From NCBI RefSeq assembly GCF_030272615.1, contig NC_081405.1, forward strand, positions 650,394,920 through 650,458,919: DNA of 64,000 nt, in the 5' to 3' direction. The translations under genes were made by a program, and so were the position numbers. The notes beneath the pieces were generated by a model. That model saw nothing but the letters and a program-made list of their open reading frames with translations, made no database searches and was not told where the DNA came from. Source of the stretch: Cryptomeria japonica. Its lineage: Eukaryota; Streptophyta; Pinopsida; Cupressales; Cupressaceae. The first letter of the stretch is position 1, and each line of letters begins with the position of its first letter. This document shows positions 1 to 12,448 of the stretch, piece by piece.

Positions 1-1534
1 TTAAAGGGTTCTCCATGTGCTTGGTAGGAGTAATATAATTAAATTCCATCTTAAGTAAGGTGCATTAATATGCTCATAGTTGATTTTGAGCAAATTGCTT
101 GTTGTGAAAGGATTACCAAAAGAGAACATGTTATAATAGCTTCAGGAGTGTATTAATGGGTGCCTCGAAGGATTGTTTTATGTGCTTATTCAAACTGGTT
201 TGATTTAGGATCTATTTTAGTAACGCACCTTTTAACTTGCTTTGGATATAGATAATTGTCTTATTGTGTTTAAGAAAGAGTAAATGAAAGACTTGTTAAA
301 TTGTATGTATTAAATGTGTAATATCTGGTAGATAGCTCTTCATTTACCTTCTTGTCGTATTTTGAATTTTCAATGTTAGGTTTAAGGTATTATTGTATTG
401 TATTACGAATAGTGAGTGTTCTCAAGAGGACTTGTATTACCGAAAAATTGTTTGTCTAGATTTCTTGATTCGGAAAACTAGAACATTATATTGCAACAAT
501 AATAATTAGAAATGTCATGTTGGGTTGCTTTGGCACCCTCCTAAAAGATAGCGAAATGAAAACCGTGCAACTAAAATGATAGACTTATATCTGAGCATAT
601 AGTGTGATCTTGTTGATCTTGTGTATTCATAGGAAATAGATGATTTTTCCAACTCTCTTCCTCCTCTTGCCTAAATTATAGGATTTGTTGTTTTTGAAAT
701 GCTATTAAGAATGCAGTGATTTAAGAAGAATTTTTATAACGCATATGAAATTCTATGTTTGCTTTTGCCTTCTAATTGAAAGAGGAAAGTTTTTCGCTTT
801 GGAAAAGAAAAATTGCATAGTTAGTAATGTGAATGAAAATTCTTAGTGGAATTTGAGAAAGATATCAGAATGATCATGTGTAAAGCATAATTAAAACTTC
901 CCTTAAGTATATGTTAGCGTAGCGTAAGGTACTCCCCGTGAATGTGACTAAACCAGTAATGGTGCTATGCCTTGTGTGTTGTAAGAAACCCGTACTTGTC
1001 ATGTGTGCCCATGGGATGGTGAAGTAATCAACCATGGAGGATATGTTTGCTTATGAGTGTGGGAAACCATACCTATTTATGTGATGTTGTATAATTGTTC
1101 CCTTACTAAGTGCCAATCCATGGGTTGTTGATAAGTCAGTATGTGAAGGGGTAGTAGTAGAAGTCACCATTCCTTAAATAGTATGGACAACGTACGAGTA
1201 ATGTCGATGTGAAGTGACTTTAGCTTCCCTATTTTGAGGAAAATATAGTTTTGTAATGAAACTATAACATAGGTGTACTCTATACTTCCCCTTGTGATGA
1301 ACCGATTTACGAGGTTCATGTGTGCCAGCCTAATTCCTATCCTTTATTTTGAGCATATAGATGATAGTTCTTGAGCATATTGATGGAATTTATTGGAGCA
1401 TCTGTTGCCTTGTCTTCATGAGAGGCATGTTATTTTTCTTACATAAGTTGCCAACTGACTAGTGTTGGTAGACTTGTGGGTAGACCTTAGCCATGTATAC
1501 CTCTGGCTTACGACGAGTATCCTGAGAGGAACAT

Positions 1535-1760
1535 CGCTATGTGGGGTGTGACTGACGCATGCCTTATCTGCGAGATACATTGCCATGCGGGATACGTCCA
1601 TTGCGTGCCCTGTTCGCTTGGAGTATTGCCATGTCGTGTTGAGACACGATGTGGGATGTAGTAGATATTTCCATGCGGCCTACTGATAGGTATAGGGTAG
1701 AGCCATGCTGTGTGATGACATGATGTAGGGTGATGTCGAGGTGTACACTGCCATGCCATG
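1535..1760. repeat. Degenerate ~46-bp tandem array
   Basis: The core GCCATGYGG or a close variant recurs at about 1535, 1582, 1628, 1670, 1702 and 1750. Spacing is 47, 46, 42, 32 and 48 bases, with further shared words such as GATGTGGGATG between copies. The copies are strongly diverged. The array sits in the 3' non-coding part of the long-LTR element. Confidence 0.5.
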
Positions 1761-3049
1761 CGGATGTGTGACTTGGCCACACCACATGATGAGCTACTAT
1801 GATAGCTAGACGATTGTCCCTTCCTTCCTCATTGGTGGCTAGCTGCTAGTCACATAGTGATGTAATGTGCACTTATGATTTTCTTTTATTTATGTATTTA
1901 TTTCCTTGTGGGCCAGCAATTTATTTTATTTTGACCTTGAAGGTTTAGCCACGATCTTGCGATCTTGTTCTTACTTGATTTGATGTTGCAATTCTAGAAT
2001 TATTTTCTTGCCTTACTATTGGAATTGACGATTATTATCTTTATTCTTCTATACTTTGGTGTCTAAACTAGTTTATCCTTGTTGTTTTCGTATGCTGGTC
2101 TTGTGTTGCAATGTGAATTCCTCTCCAAGAACGTAGGAGACGGTCTTGGATGAGTGTATATGAGGAAGTAGACGTAGGGAACCTTGAGGATGGAGGTATG
2201 TGAGGCTGTGAGACAGCTAGGATCCACTACCTCCCTATGAGTGGTGAATATCTCTTGGAGGCTAAACACCTTATGCAACAAGGGATATTCACGAGGGACT
2301 TGTATGGAAGGTAGCACCACTATGGTGTACCCTAGCACCATCAAGCCCTTGAGTGAGATGTTGGATATTATGATCATGTTAATTGTTTTGAGAGCAGGCA
2401 TAGAGATGTTGATCGTGCATGTTATCTTTGACCGAGCATTAGACATGCTCACATGTGGCCTTTTGTGTTGTGCAAACCTATTATGTGGATGGTTATTATG
2501 TGTAATCATGGATTAAATGGTGTTAACTTGTCACTATGTTATGGGACATAGTCATTGGAAAAGTTCTTATATGTTTGGAAAGTGTAAACAATTGAGTTAT
2601 CTATGTTACTCCTAGTTATGGAAATGTTAACTTGGTTGTAGAAATTGATTTTTGAAGCTAGTCCTATGCGATAAATTGTTGTTAAAAGAGGTATGGGTGA
2701 AAGAATTTGATCTTGATGGCATGTTTTCTTGTCATGTTTGATAGGATATTATGGTAACTGTTGACTATATCTTGTAATGCATTAAATTGGGGTAATGAAA
2801 CGAAGGAAAAATTCTCGTTTCTCTACTATGATTGTGTGTAAATTCCAGAATATTTTAAGAAGTGTATGATTTTAGATGCATTCTGTTAATGGATAATGAC
2901 ATTCGTAGAGGAATTATAAATCTTGTTTTTTTTATTGTTGGCAAAATAGTTGTTGGTGCAAATTGATAATTGTTAATTGAGTTTAAGGGCTAATACATGT
3001 TGTATGACATCCGCTTAGCCCTGCGACTTCCAAGAGTAAGTCGGAGCCT

Positions 3050-3060
3050 AGGGGGGAGAA
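3050..3060 (+). other. Polypurine tract (plus-strand primer)
   Basis: AGGGGGGAGAA lies immediately before the LTR start at 3061. This is where reverse transcription of an LTR element starts its plus strand. Confidence 0.65.
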
Positions 3061-3994
3061 TGTAATGCCCCTACCCTAGTCGGCCTTGTAAAACCCATTT
3101 GACCTTGGTTGACTTCCTATGTGGCATTCTTGAATGGTTGGTTAACCGTGATGCAAGGTTGTAGATTAGATAATATGAATAATTGTGCATACCTATTATT
3201 GTGCTTTTGCATCGATTCTTGTGTAAATGTAGTTGTTTCCTAATGCTTGTTATAAATCTCAAACTAACGCCTTCATTGAATACGTATATGTATATGTATG
3301 CTTGCGTGATCCATGGGTGTAGGAGATTGCAAGTATAACACCGCCTAGGGCAAGTTTCATCTCCTTCGGGATTCGCAGGGTTGAGTATAACCTCCTTCAT
3401 CCTTAGAATTCGGATTTGGGGGTCATAAAACTCTCATCTTGCCTTAGCCAAGGTCAGGTGAGTGTTGTGTGTGGTCCGTAGGGTTTTCTTTTCGTTTGGG
3501 TTGCGTGTCGTGTGATTGGTGGACTTTCTCGGTTTGTGTGCCTTGCGCATGGTAAATGGAGTATTTTATCCTAAGTATTTAATTCAATTTAATGTGTGGA
3601 TGTACGCATTAGTAATTTAGAAATTTAAAATAGATAGTTTTCTTTTATATGATTAATCACTAATTTAAGAGATCGCTTTATTTATATTTACTGTAAGTAT
3701 TTAAATTTAATTAATGTGTTCATTTACGCATTAGTAGTTGAGGAATTAAAATAAATAAGTTTCCTTCATGAGATTAGTCATTTATTAAAAAGATCACTTT
3801 ATTATGTGTAGCGAGTTTAATTTAATAGTTAATTTTAAATAACGAATTTAATTAGGTTATGTGTTTTAAAAAAAAAGGAAGATTTAAAGTCATTTGGAAA
3901 TAGAAATAAATTAATCATTTTCTCATTTTGGAAAATGAAAGGGTAAAGTTTATTATTTAACGAAAATTATTTTTAATTTGTCAAGTTGATATGG

Positions 3995-4001
3995 TATAAA
4001 A
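3995..4001 (+). promoter_or_regulatory. TATA-like box in the long LTR
   Basis: TATAAAA sits in an AT-rich LTR on the element's own strand, about 930 bases from the LTR start. It is a candidate U3 promoter only; AT-rich DNA gives such words by chance. Confidence 0.3.
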
Positions 4002-4599
4002 GATTTATTTTGGAAATTTAAATTAATCTAAATGCTTTACCCTGGTCAATAGTTTCGAAATATAATATAGGCCTAAATTAATATTGAGAAATTAAAATTT
4101 AAAACTAAATAAGAGATAGGAGAATTTTAAATTTTAAATTAGAAAAACGAGTTAGATTTATTGAGTAGTGTAAATTATGTATTCCTAACGATATTAAATG
4201 CCAGAGGGGGTCTTGCAGTTGAGCAGACCCGGAGATATAGCCCTTTACGGGTGAACTCTGAGATCATATCCGTGTTATGCGATGCCTTGTCTCTTTTATT
4301 TCATACTTTAAGTTATCATGTATGGTTGCTTTTTCATAAGTGTATAATGGGAATTTAATGAATCTAAATCAAAGTGCATAAAATTAGTCATCTTGATAAA
4401 TGTAGTAATCAAGTTCATAAAATATTGTAATTATGATTATGGAAAAGTATTTTGTTAATGTTAATTAAAGAAAGTAACAGTGGAAAGAATCTCGCTAGGT
4501 TACCAATATTGTTTTAGCTTGATATATAGTTGGTAATTTGGACGAATGTGAATGGGTAACAAAGATAAAATTAATGTCGTAAATTCTAAATTGAAGTCT

Positions 4600-5360
4600 A
4601 ATGGATGAACTTCATATGGGTATTTACCTTTTTATCTTAGTAAATGAACATCATCATGTTAGTTATATTTCACTATATTGGATGAATTTATTTAGTTATT
4701 TATGTTTTAATCTTAGCAAATAATCTTTACCAGATTAATTTGATAATTGGGTGAACTCAACTAGTTATCCATATTATAACCCTAATAAATGCATTTCTTT
4801 ATGATTAGCTAAAATTGAACTGAAAGGGGAAGGATTCATTTAGTTGTTTATATCTTAATCTTAGCAAATGTATCTCTTCATATTAACTTTATTGTAACTA
4901 AAAAGAGTGACACACATTAAGTTAGTTATATTTTAATCCTAATGGAAGAACGTCACTATGTACTTATGTTTTAATCCTAAAAGAATGAATATCATCTTGG
5001 TAACTATATTTTGATTAAAGGGATGAACTCATGTGGCCCTAATACATTTTCACCTTAACGAATTGAGCTCCATCTATCAGCATTATTTAAACTTCAATGA
5101 AAGAACTCTATGGCTACTTACATTTTATCCTCCATAAAAGAACTACGACTCATTAGTCGGTTTTGCTTAAAATCAAATGAAGGAACCTTGTTTTATTAAT
5201 TGCAATTTAATCCTAAATGGATGAATCTCATTAGGCATACTTCTAATTATAAAGGATGATATCAATCGTGGGTGTTTACCTTTAACCCAAATAAACGAAC
5301 TTCGTTATAGTAGTCGTATTGTACCTTAATGAGTGGACTCTTAAGTTAATTATGTTTTAA
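4600..5360 (+). repeat. Degenerate ~45-60 bp tandem array inside the LTR
   Basis: A unit of the form AATGAACTTCAT followed by a GTTAGTTAT-like word and TTTTAATCCTAA recurs roughly a dozen times. Clear examples start near 4603, 4645, 4680, 4750, 4945, 4985, 5020, 5155, 5215 and 5290. Spacing and sequence vary, so the array is old. It fills about a quarter of the LTR. Confidence 0.5.
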
Positions 5361-5742
5361 GGAGTGTTGAGTAAATAACCTCATGTTCACCTCCTATACT
5401 TTCAAAATAAGTGAACGCTTCCTAAAATTCTAAGATGACAATTTATCGATCATAACATATCCATGTCTTAAGTATTAACATGTAATTAAGATATCCAGCT
5501 TAATTGGATCAAATGTCGTGAGTTGAGTTAGGTGTAAGGTTACATAATCACGTTGGGAAATTCCTTAGGTTCGTTTAGTCTTCCGCTGTGTTATCTAAGT
5601 TATAGATAACTCCAAATTATCTTAATGTTGTAACTTATTATTAACGCTCGTAATTATTATTATTAAAAAAAAATAAAAAAATTACACTCTATTTGAGTGT
5701 TTTTAACTTAAACCCTTTGGGGTTTCCTAGCGGGGCATTACA

Positions 5743-7697
5743 ACATGATTCAATAAAGAACTTGACTAAAACTCTAGATATAACTTTGAATGCATGTAAG
5801 ATACTATAATTGAAAGAATATATATATAATAGATATATACATGTACATATGTGAACTTCAAATATTGAAACATGTAGATATTTCATGGTGTAATATATAT
5901 ACATATGCATATGTTTTTTTAAAAATTAATAATATTTCAAACTGAACTTCTTTTATAAAATTTCATCTAGAATCATTATAATCTAATAACATACATTTTA
6001 AAAATTTTATTTTCCATGGTTATGTCTTGTACATTGCATTATCTTATACTTACATGTGTACATTGCATGAGATTTAGATTCATTCTAAATGCATGTTAAA
6101 TTTAGATTCATTCTTCCATGTTTCTATCTGATGTTAAATGGCTATGTTATTGCAAGTTTTTCATGTTATCCTTGTTATTTATGTTAACATTTTAAAGCAA
6201 GAACCTAATTTCTCCCTCTTGCATTTTATTTAATGATTATATATATTTCAATATTATATATTGATTGCTTGAACTTCAAGATGCTAAATGATACAATTTT
6301 TTTCATTTGAATTTTGTTTAAATGATATATATTGAAAATACTCATAAAGTTAATGCCTGGAACTTAAATTTAAAAATTAAGACAAGTAATTTATTTTTGT
6401 GCACAAATTATGTCAATATGGTGCACCACCTAATATTTGGGGATATACAAATACAAAGATTAATGGACTGCGAGCTATTTTAGTTGACCCTAATACAATA
6501 GGGATTTATAGGAAAAATTGTGAGACCATGTCAGCTAGCTTAGAATGGACTAGACTTACACTATCTATGATACACATACCTATTCTTGTGGTAATCTAGT
6601 TGTTATTCTTACCCAAATGCAAAAAGCGATGATTGATGTTGTTTCCTTTGCTACGATTTATCTTAATGTCCCCAAAGAAATCATCAAGACATAATGTTTT
6701 CTACATTACGATGGTAAATCTCAAGTGAGGGCATAGTAAGTCACTAGATATGTGGACCCTCATATGGCCCCATTGATCTACCCATGTTTTCTTACAGGTC
6801 ATGGTTTTTATCCAAATAACAACCAAATTTCATTATATATTCCACTACAATTATTCACTAAGGTTCATTTTGGCCTCAACATTAACTACCTAAATCTACT
6901 AGCATATTTTGGTCGGGGGTGTGATAGGGTTGTTAATAGGGATCCTTATGGTCAAGTATACTAAGAGCCTCCAACTTATAGGGCCTTGGTTGAGGAGAGG
7001 GTGTCTACTATGGGTAAGTGCAAGAAGTTGGGTACCAATTGGGGGCAAGTTGAAGCATTGGGAAAAATGTTGCCAAGAATGGGGCATGCCATTATTTTCT
7101 TAACAATGCCCCATTATGCTTTGAGGCCCAAATCGTAATGTGACCCCTTTTTTTTTTCATAACAGGGCCTCATTTTTCAAAAGTTTTTTTTTTTTTTTAA
7201 AAATCATTGGGAAATCATTTTCACAATGATTTCACACTATGTTTGTTGTAGAGGAGAGTTGAAGGAAATGGGGGCCTAAGTTTGAACATTGCCAAAGACC
7301 TTGCCACAACCTCTGCCACCGAAATTCCAGCTTTCATGCATGCCTCTTCCACCCTTTTGTATTCAAAATTATTTTGAATGGTGTTGAAGGATTTTGTATG
7401 TATTTTTAAGGGTTTTATGTGTTTTTGTAGGGTTCTATTTTTTTTATTTCAAATGAATTGTTTTGTGTATGTTAGGTACCTCCCATGCCAAGCACAAAAA
7501 ACTCTAACAATATCTTCAGACACCAATATCAGATTTAGATAACTAAGGTGAACAATTTACAAATACCATTCCCATATTAAAAGTTCAAAAAAAAGTATTA
7601 AAGATAGAAACCCTTTATCGTTTCCAATCTTTCTACTATGGATACCATCTAATATAAATTTGAAATGAACTAAGAAGTTAAATAATTCATAATGTGC
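5743..7697. other. Unassigned AT-rich spacer between two retroelements
   Basis: No feature is supported here. Short open frames at 6399-6599 (66 aa), 6752-6964 and 6909-7103 show no recognised family. Poly-T runs lie near 7147-7200. A small decayed gene or transposon is possible but cannot be named. Confidence 0.4.
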
Positions 7698-7702
7698 GGA
7701 AG

Positions 7703-9141
7703 TGGTGGAGGAGCACCTTCAAACCAAACCACCACTCATGGTATGTCGTGAGTATAAGGATGTCACTAGGTGTTTAGATGTGTCAAGGTCCTATGGACCA
7801 TTTTTTAACTTTTTGCTTTGTAATAAGACCCATTTTGTAAGGCCATTGACATGTTTGGCACTTATAAGCCTACATGGTCAATAGGGTCAAGAATGAATAG
7901 GAATAGGATGTTTGCATCTTTTGAGTCACTTTGGATCATGTGGAATCCAAATTGGTTGGGTTGATAATATGGATGATCAAAATTGTCAAGTTGACAAGAA
8001 TGTTGCTTGGCAACATTCTTGACAACACAATGTAACCTTTGTCTTTCGGCCAACCACTCCTCCCAATGGTCATAAACTTTTAAAAATTAGTCGGGGAAGT
8101 TAGTTGATACTTATACAAGGCCCACAAGGAATAAGACATGGCGGTTAGAGAAAGTTTGGAGATTGAAGTTCAATGAAAACACACATTTTCCTACAATTTC
8201 ACGTTCTTTGTGCAATTCTTGAGGTGTTATCAGATTGGGGATGCAATAATTTGTGCATAGAAACATAGTAGGATGTGTTAGAGATAGATCTCTGCTACCG
8301 AGTCTAAAACCCTCCCCTTACCTAGGGTTTTATGTTCAAATGCCTCTAACTTGACTCTCCCTTGTGGAAAAATTTCGGCCCTGGGGGGAAGACAAGTTTA
8401 GAGGATTTATTTTAAGATTATAAAAGCCTTGTGTAGGAGATTGTGGGTACATGTGATAAAACATTGACCCTAGCTAGGTATCATCATGTGACCGACCTGT
8501 GTTAAGGAGCAAATTTGGGATGGATCAGCCAAACCAATGCTTGAATTTGTGTTTGTAGAGTAAGAAAACACTTCCAAAACCATAACCTGACTTGGGTAAG
8601 TCATCAGTGGTGTACTTCCTTTGCAAACATGTACAATTAGGCCTATAGACCTAATAGGACCGATTTGGGGTTTAGACATTTTCCTTGAGGGTTGGAACCT
8701 AAAATTTTCAGGTCTTGAATAAATTCCAAAAGGGTATTATAAACCTCCATGTGTTTGTTAATTCCTTTGTGATTTTGGAGAATTAAGGTCTAAAAACCAA
8801 TTAGGTTGACTTAATGCAATTAGGCCTCCCTCACTAGCCATCTCAGACAATCATGGATATGAGACTCATGGGTTGTTAAAACCTTTTGAATTGATGTATT
8901 TGTGTGTTGAAGAAACCCTTTGATCCATCCCACAAGTTGGTGAGTTCATTCATGGTTTGGTGATACCCTAACCTTGTAGGTGTTGGGCTTAAGGGGTTGA
9001 TAGATGGATCTTGTTACACAAATTTGGTGTGTTGTATTTCCTTGCATTAAGAAACCTCAAATCTTGTCTTGAGGGGTAAGTGGCACCTAGTGTGTGGTCC
9101 TAGGCCTAATAACACAAAGTTTTCCTATTGACTATGCATCA
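7703..9141 (+). mobile_element. 5' LTR of the gypsy chromovirus
   Basis: It begins TGGTGGAGGAGCACC, against TGTTGTAGGAGCACC in the 3' copy, and ends GCATCA. The 1,439 bp align along their length with 13819-15340. The TATA box intact in the 3' copy (TATATAAG) reads TATACAAG here, near 8112. Confidence 0.9.
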
Positions 9142-9144
9142 TAT

Positions 9145-9156
9145 TGGTACTAGAGC
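9145..9156 (+). other. Primer-binding site, initiator-Met tRNA type
   Basis: TGGTACTAGAGC starts three bases after the 5' LTR. It differs from the usual plant site TGGTATCAGAGC at two adjacent positions. It would prime minus-strand DNA synthesis. Confidence 0.75.
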
Positions 9157-9239
9157 GAGTTGGATCACTTGGGGTAAGTGATTTTTTTTATGTATGTTTG
9201 TGGAAGAAAGTGAGGGAGAGGTTGACAATATGCATCCTA

Positions 9240-10388
9240 AGAGCATGTATCGACACACCATCAAGAAATGTTTGAGGAGATGTTTCAAAATAGAGTGAGG
9301 GAGTTAGAGAAGGCCAAGGGTGAAGGAAAAGAGGGTGAATATGACTCCGATGGAGAAGAAGAACAGGGGAGAGAATGAGAGGCCCCAAGGCAAGAAGTTG
9401 AGTTACCTACAGATAAGAGAGAATTTGTTGAGGTCCTAAAGTCCATTGGCAGATAATCCTCATCAAGTGAGGATGACATCCCTATGTTTAGTGGGAAAAT
9501 GAATGTGGAAGAAGTGATGGATTGGATTGAGGCATTGAACAACTATATTGAATCCAAGGAGACCTCTGAGAATAATAAGGTTATCTTTGCTAAGTCCAAG
9601 ATGAAATGGGCAGCATACACTTGGTGGAGCTACCTCCAAGTTGAGAGGGTGAAGGAAGGTAGAGGTATGATAACTTCATGGGATAGAATGTTGGAAAAAG
9701 TGAAGGCACAATTCATCCCAGTGGCCTATGAGGTCCAAGTCTACAATAAATTGCAAAGTTTGAGACAAAAAGACCTTGATGTAAGTGCATACATCGAGGA
9801 GTTCCATAGACTGAGTCTGAGAACCAAACACCATGAGGATGAACCAGAGTAGATGGCAAGATATCTTAGCAAATTGAAGTATAGTATTCAGGATGAAATC
9901 AGTATCCTAGCACCTGAGACAATAAATAAATGCTTTCAATTAGCACTAAGGGCATAGGAGAAGTTAAAGAGGAAGATTGATAAAAAAATAGAGGTAGAGG
10001 GGACAAAAACTTTAGAGGAAGAGGAGGTCCTAATGGAAAGGGCCAAGCATCAAGAAACCAAGAAGAACAAAACCAAGGTGAGCATCAAGAAGAGGTACGT
10101 TCCAGAGGTAATTTTGGAGGAAGAAGGCCAAATGGTAGGGGGAGATTTGGAGGAAGGAACTCTTGAGCTTTCAGATGCTTTAATTTCAACCAAGAAAGGC
10201 ACTTGGCCTCCAGATGTCTTGAGAAATTTGGTTCAACCACTCAAGGAGAAAGAGGAACACAACTGATCCAAGATGAGGACTGTGAGAGTATACACTCCCC
10301 AAACGGATTTGCAGATCCTGAGCTAGAAGAAAACCTCATGATGAGGAGGACACTACTTAAAGCACCTACCACCCCGGAGCCACCATAG
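9240..10388 (+). pseudogene. Degenerate gag (capsid and nucleocapsid), gypsy chromovirus
   Basis: The longest open piece (9484-9852, 122 aa) matches the helical Retrotrans_gag capsid domain, with the typical WIEALNNYI and AYTWWSYL segments and the YNKLQSLRQ helix. TAG stops follow at 9850 and 9955. The frame then shifts near a run of seven A's at about 9979-9986 into a Gly/Arg-rich linker (GRGRFGGRN). A nucleocapsid zinc knuckle at 10176-10217 reads CFNFNQERHLASRC, where the CX2CX4HX4C pattern has lost its second Cys and its Gly. A TAG at 10386 separates it from the protease region in the same frame. The start codon is not clear. The family assembles the particle that packages element RNA; this copy cannot. 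Confidence 0.8.
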
Positions 10389-12420
10389 AGGAAGTCCTTA
10401 TTTAGGACCACTTGCAAGTCAGGAGGAAAGGTATGTAGAGTTCCTATTGATTCAGGGACTACTGAAAATCTAGCATCTCTTGAAATGGTAGAGAAATTGA
10501 AGATAAAAATAATACCTCACCCTTTTCCCTATAGAGTTTCTTGGCTCACAAAAGGACAACAAACTTTGGTAGAAGAGCAATCTTGGGTAGAATTTCAGAG
10601 TTGGGACTATAAAGACAAAATTCTCTATGATATTGTAACAATGGATGCATGTCACCTACTTTTTGGGAGGCCTTTGCAATATGATTTGAAGGCCCATCAT
10701 GATGGACAAAGGAAAAACTACACTATCACCAAGGATGGAATGACTATTACCTTGAGACCCCTGCCAGATAGCATCAATGAGAGAGGGAAGAATGAGTCCA
10801 CTATAATGTGCATAGGAGGGAAAGAATTATTGGAAGTCATAAAGGAGAGAGATACCTCATGCTATGCCCTATTCATCCTACCTAAACATGAAGAGAAGGT
10901 GCAGAAAAAGAGATCAGAAGTAGGTCCATGAGAGGTGAAAGAATTGTTGGATAGATACAAAGGTATAATTGTTGATCATTTGCCCAAAGCATTACTCCCT
11001 ATTAGGGAGATCATTCACCACATATATTTCATCCCTGTCTCTACACTACCAAACAAAGCTGCCTATAAGATGACACCTATGCAAAATGAATAAATTGCTA
11101 AACAAGTCCAAGAGTTGCTAGAAAAAGGCTTGATAAGGAAAAGTTTAAGCCCTTGCGCCGTCCCTATAGTTTTGGCTCCTAATAAGTAGGGGACATGGAG
11201 GTTATGCATTGACTCAAGAGCCATTAATAAAATTACAACCAGATACCAATTTCCCATGGCAAGAATAGAAGATTTGTTGGATTGCTTGGGAGGTGCAAGG
11301 TACTATTCAAAGATTGACCTCAAAAGCACGTACCATCAAATCAGGATAAGGGCTGGAAATGAATGGGAAACAACATTTAAAACAAATGAGGGACTATATA
11401 AGTGGATAGTGATGCCCTTTGGTTTGATTAATGCCCCTAGTACCTTTATGAGGCTAATGAATGAAATTCTAAAGCCTTTCATTGGTAAATTTGTAGTGGT
11501 GTATCTTGATGACATATTAGTGTTTAGTAGAACTAGAGAAGATCACCTAAATCATTTGGATCAGGTCTTAAAAATATTGCATGAGGAAAATTTAATGATA
11601 AACTTGGAGAAATTTGTTTTCTTGAAAGAGGAACTAATCTACTTGGGTTTTGCGATCTCTAAAGGTAACTTGAGGATGGATCCTGAGAAGGTGGAGGCAA
11701 TCATCAATTGGCCAACTCCTCGGACCCTTGGGGAGGTAAGTAGTTTCCATGGGCTGGCTACCTTCTATAGGAAGTTCATTAGAACTTTAGTCAAATATGT
11801 GCTCCTATGTTGGAGACAATCAAAGGTGGACAAAGATGTAAGTTTGTGTGGACAAAGGCTACAAGTGTGGCATTTGAACTCTTGAAGAAAAAGGTATCAA
11901 AACAACCTGTCCTTACTTTTCCCAATTTCAATAAGATATTCACCATTGAATGTGATGCTTCTAACATGGCTATAGGAGCATTGATCAGCAAATAGGGCAG
12001 ACCCATTGCCTTCTTTAGTGAGAAGTTGAATGAGGCTAATAGGAAGTACTCCTCTTATGACTTGGAGTTGTATTCTCTTGTACAAGCACTCAAGAAGTGG
12101 AGGCATTATTTTCTACCCAAAGAGTTTGTGGTATACATTGATAATCAGGCCCTAATTTATCTAAATAGTCAAGATAAACTGAACCATAGACATATGAAGT
12201 GGGTGGAGTCACTTCAATCCTATACATTCACTATAAAGCATTAAAAAGGATAGGCCAACAAGGTGGTGGATACGTTGAGAAAAAGAATACTCACCATACA
12301 AGAAGTGCAGTTGGAAAGTGTTGGGATAGATGCACTCAAGACCATGTACCAGGATGATGATGATTTCCTTGAGGCACATAAGGCATGTACTGATTTTTGT
12401 TTTTCATATCATGTTTAATT
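10389..12420 (+). pseudogene. Degenerate pol: protease, reverse transcriptase, RNase H (gypsy)
   Basis: The protease region carries an aspartic-protease active site, IDSGTTEN, at about 10446-10469, followed by an open stretch to 10931. Reverse transcriptase runs from about 10950 to 11790: LPNKAAYKM, then RLCIDSRAINK, then YSKIDLKSTYHQIRI, MPFGLINAPSTF and the catalytic YLDD near 11505. A frameshift near 11790-11807 leads into RNase H, with the ECDASNMAIGA active-site segment at 11948 and YIDNQALIYL near 12134. Stops interrupt it at 11091 (TAA), 11187 (TAG), 11993 (TAG), 12242 (TAA) and 12251 (TAG). Most catalytic motifs survive but the polyprotein cannot be made in one piece. Confidence 0.9.
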
Positions 12421-12448
12421 TTCTAAGTATCTTCTCCAAGATGGGTTA

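Larger units (their letters stand above)
1..3060 (+). mobile_element. Internal 3' non-coding region of a long-LTR retrotransposon (element truncated by window edge)
   Basis: This stretch ends in a G-rich purine tract directly followed by the first base of a 2.7-kb LTR, so it is read as the 3' internal part of the same plus-strand element. I see no convincing reading frame: the open stretches at 2063-2509 (minus) and 2241-2516 (plus) overlap each other and show no retrotransposon motif. Long non-coding spacers between pol and the 3' LTR are known in some Ty3/gypsy lineages with large LTRs. The assignment to gypsy is inference, because no coding domain is inside the window. A degenerate tandem array lies at about 1535-1760. 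Confidence 0.5.
3061..5742 (+). mobile_element. 3' LTR, 2.7 kb, long-LTR retrotransposon
   Basis: The LTR begins TGTAATGCCCC and ends GGGGCATTACA, an 11-bp perfect terminal inverted repeat with canonical TG...CA ends. It follows a purine tract. At 2,682 bp it is long for an LTR. The first base after it is 5743; the 5' LTR and the matching target duplication lie outside the window. It carries a TATA-like site near 3995 and a degenerate tandem array at 4600-5360. It has no coding content that I recognise. Confidence 0.75.

Noticed and set aside
2063-2516. 148-aa minus and 91-aa plus open frames as genes
   Set aside because: They overlap on opposite strands in the non-coding end of an LTR element and show no family motif or codon pattern.
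4600-5360. CRISPR-like array
   Set aside because: Units are contiguous and diverged, with no conserved repeat separated by unique spacers, in plant retrotransposon DNA.
6399-7103. Host gene exons around a possible splice acceptor near 6798
   Set aside because: Three short frames do not join into a recognised protein, and the region lies between two transposons.
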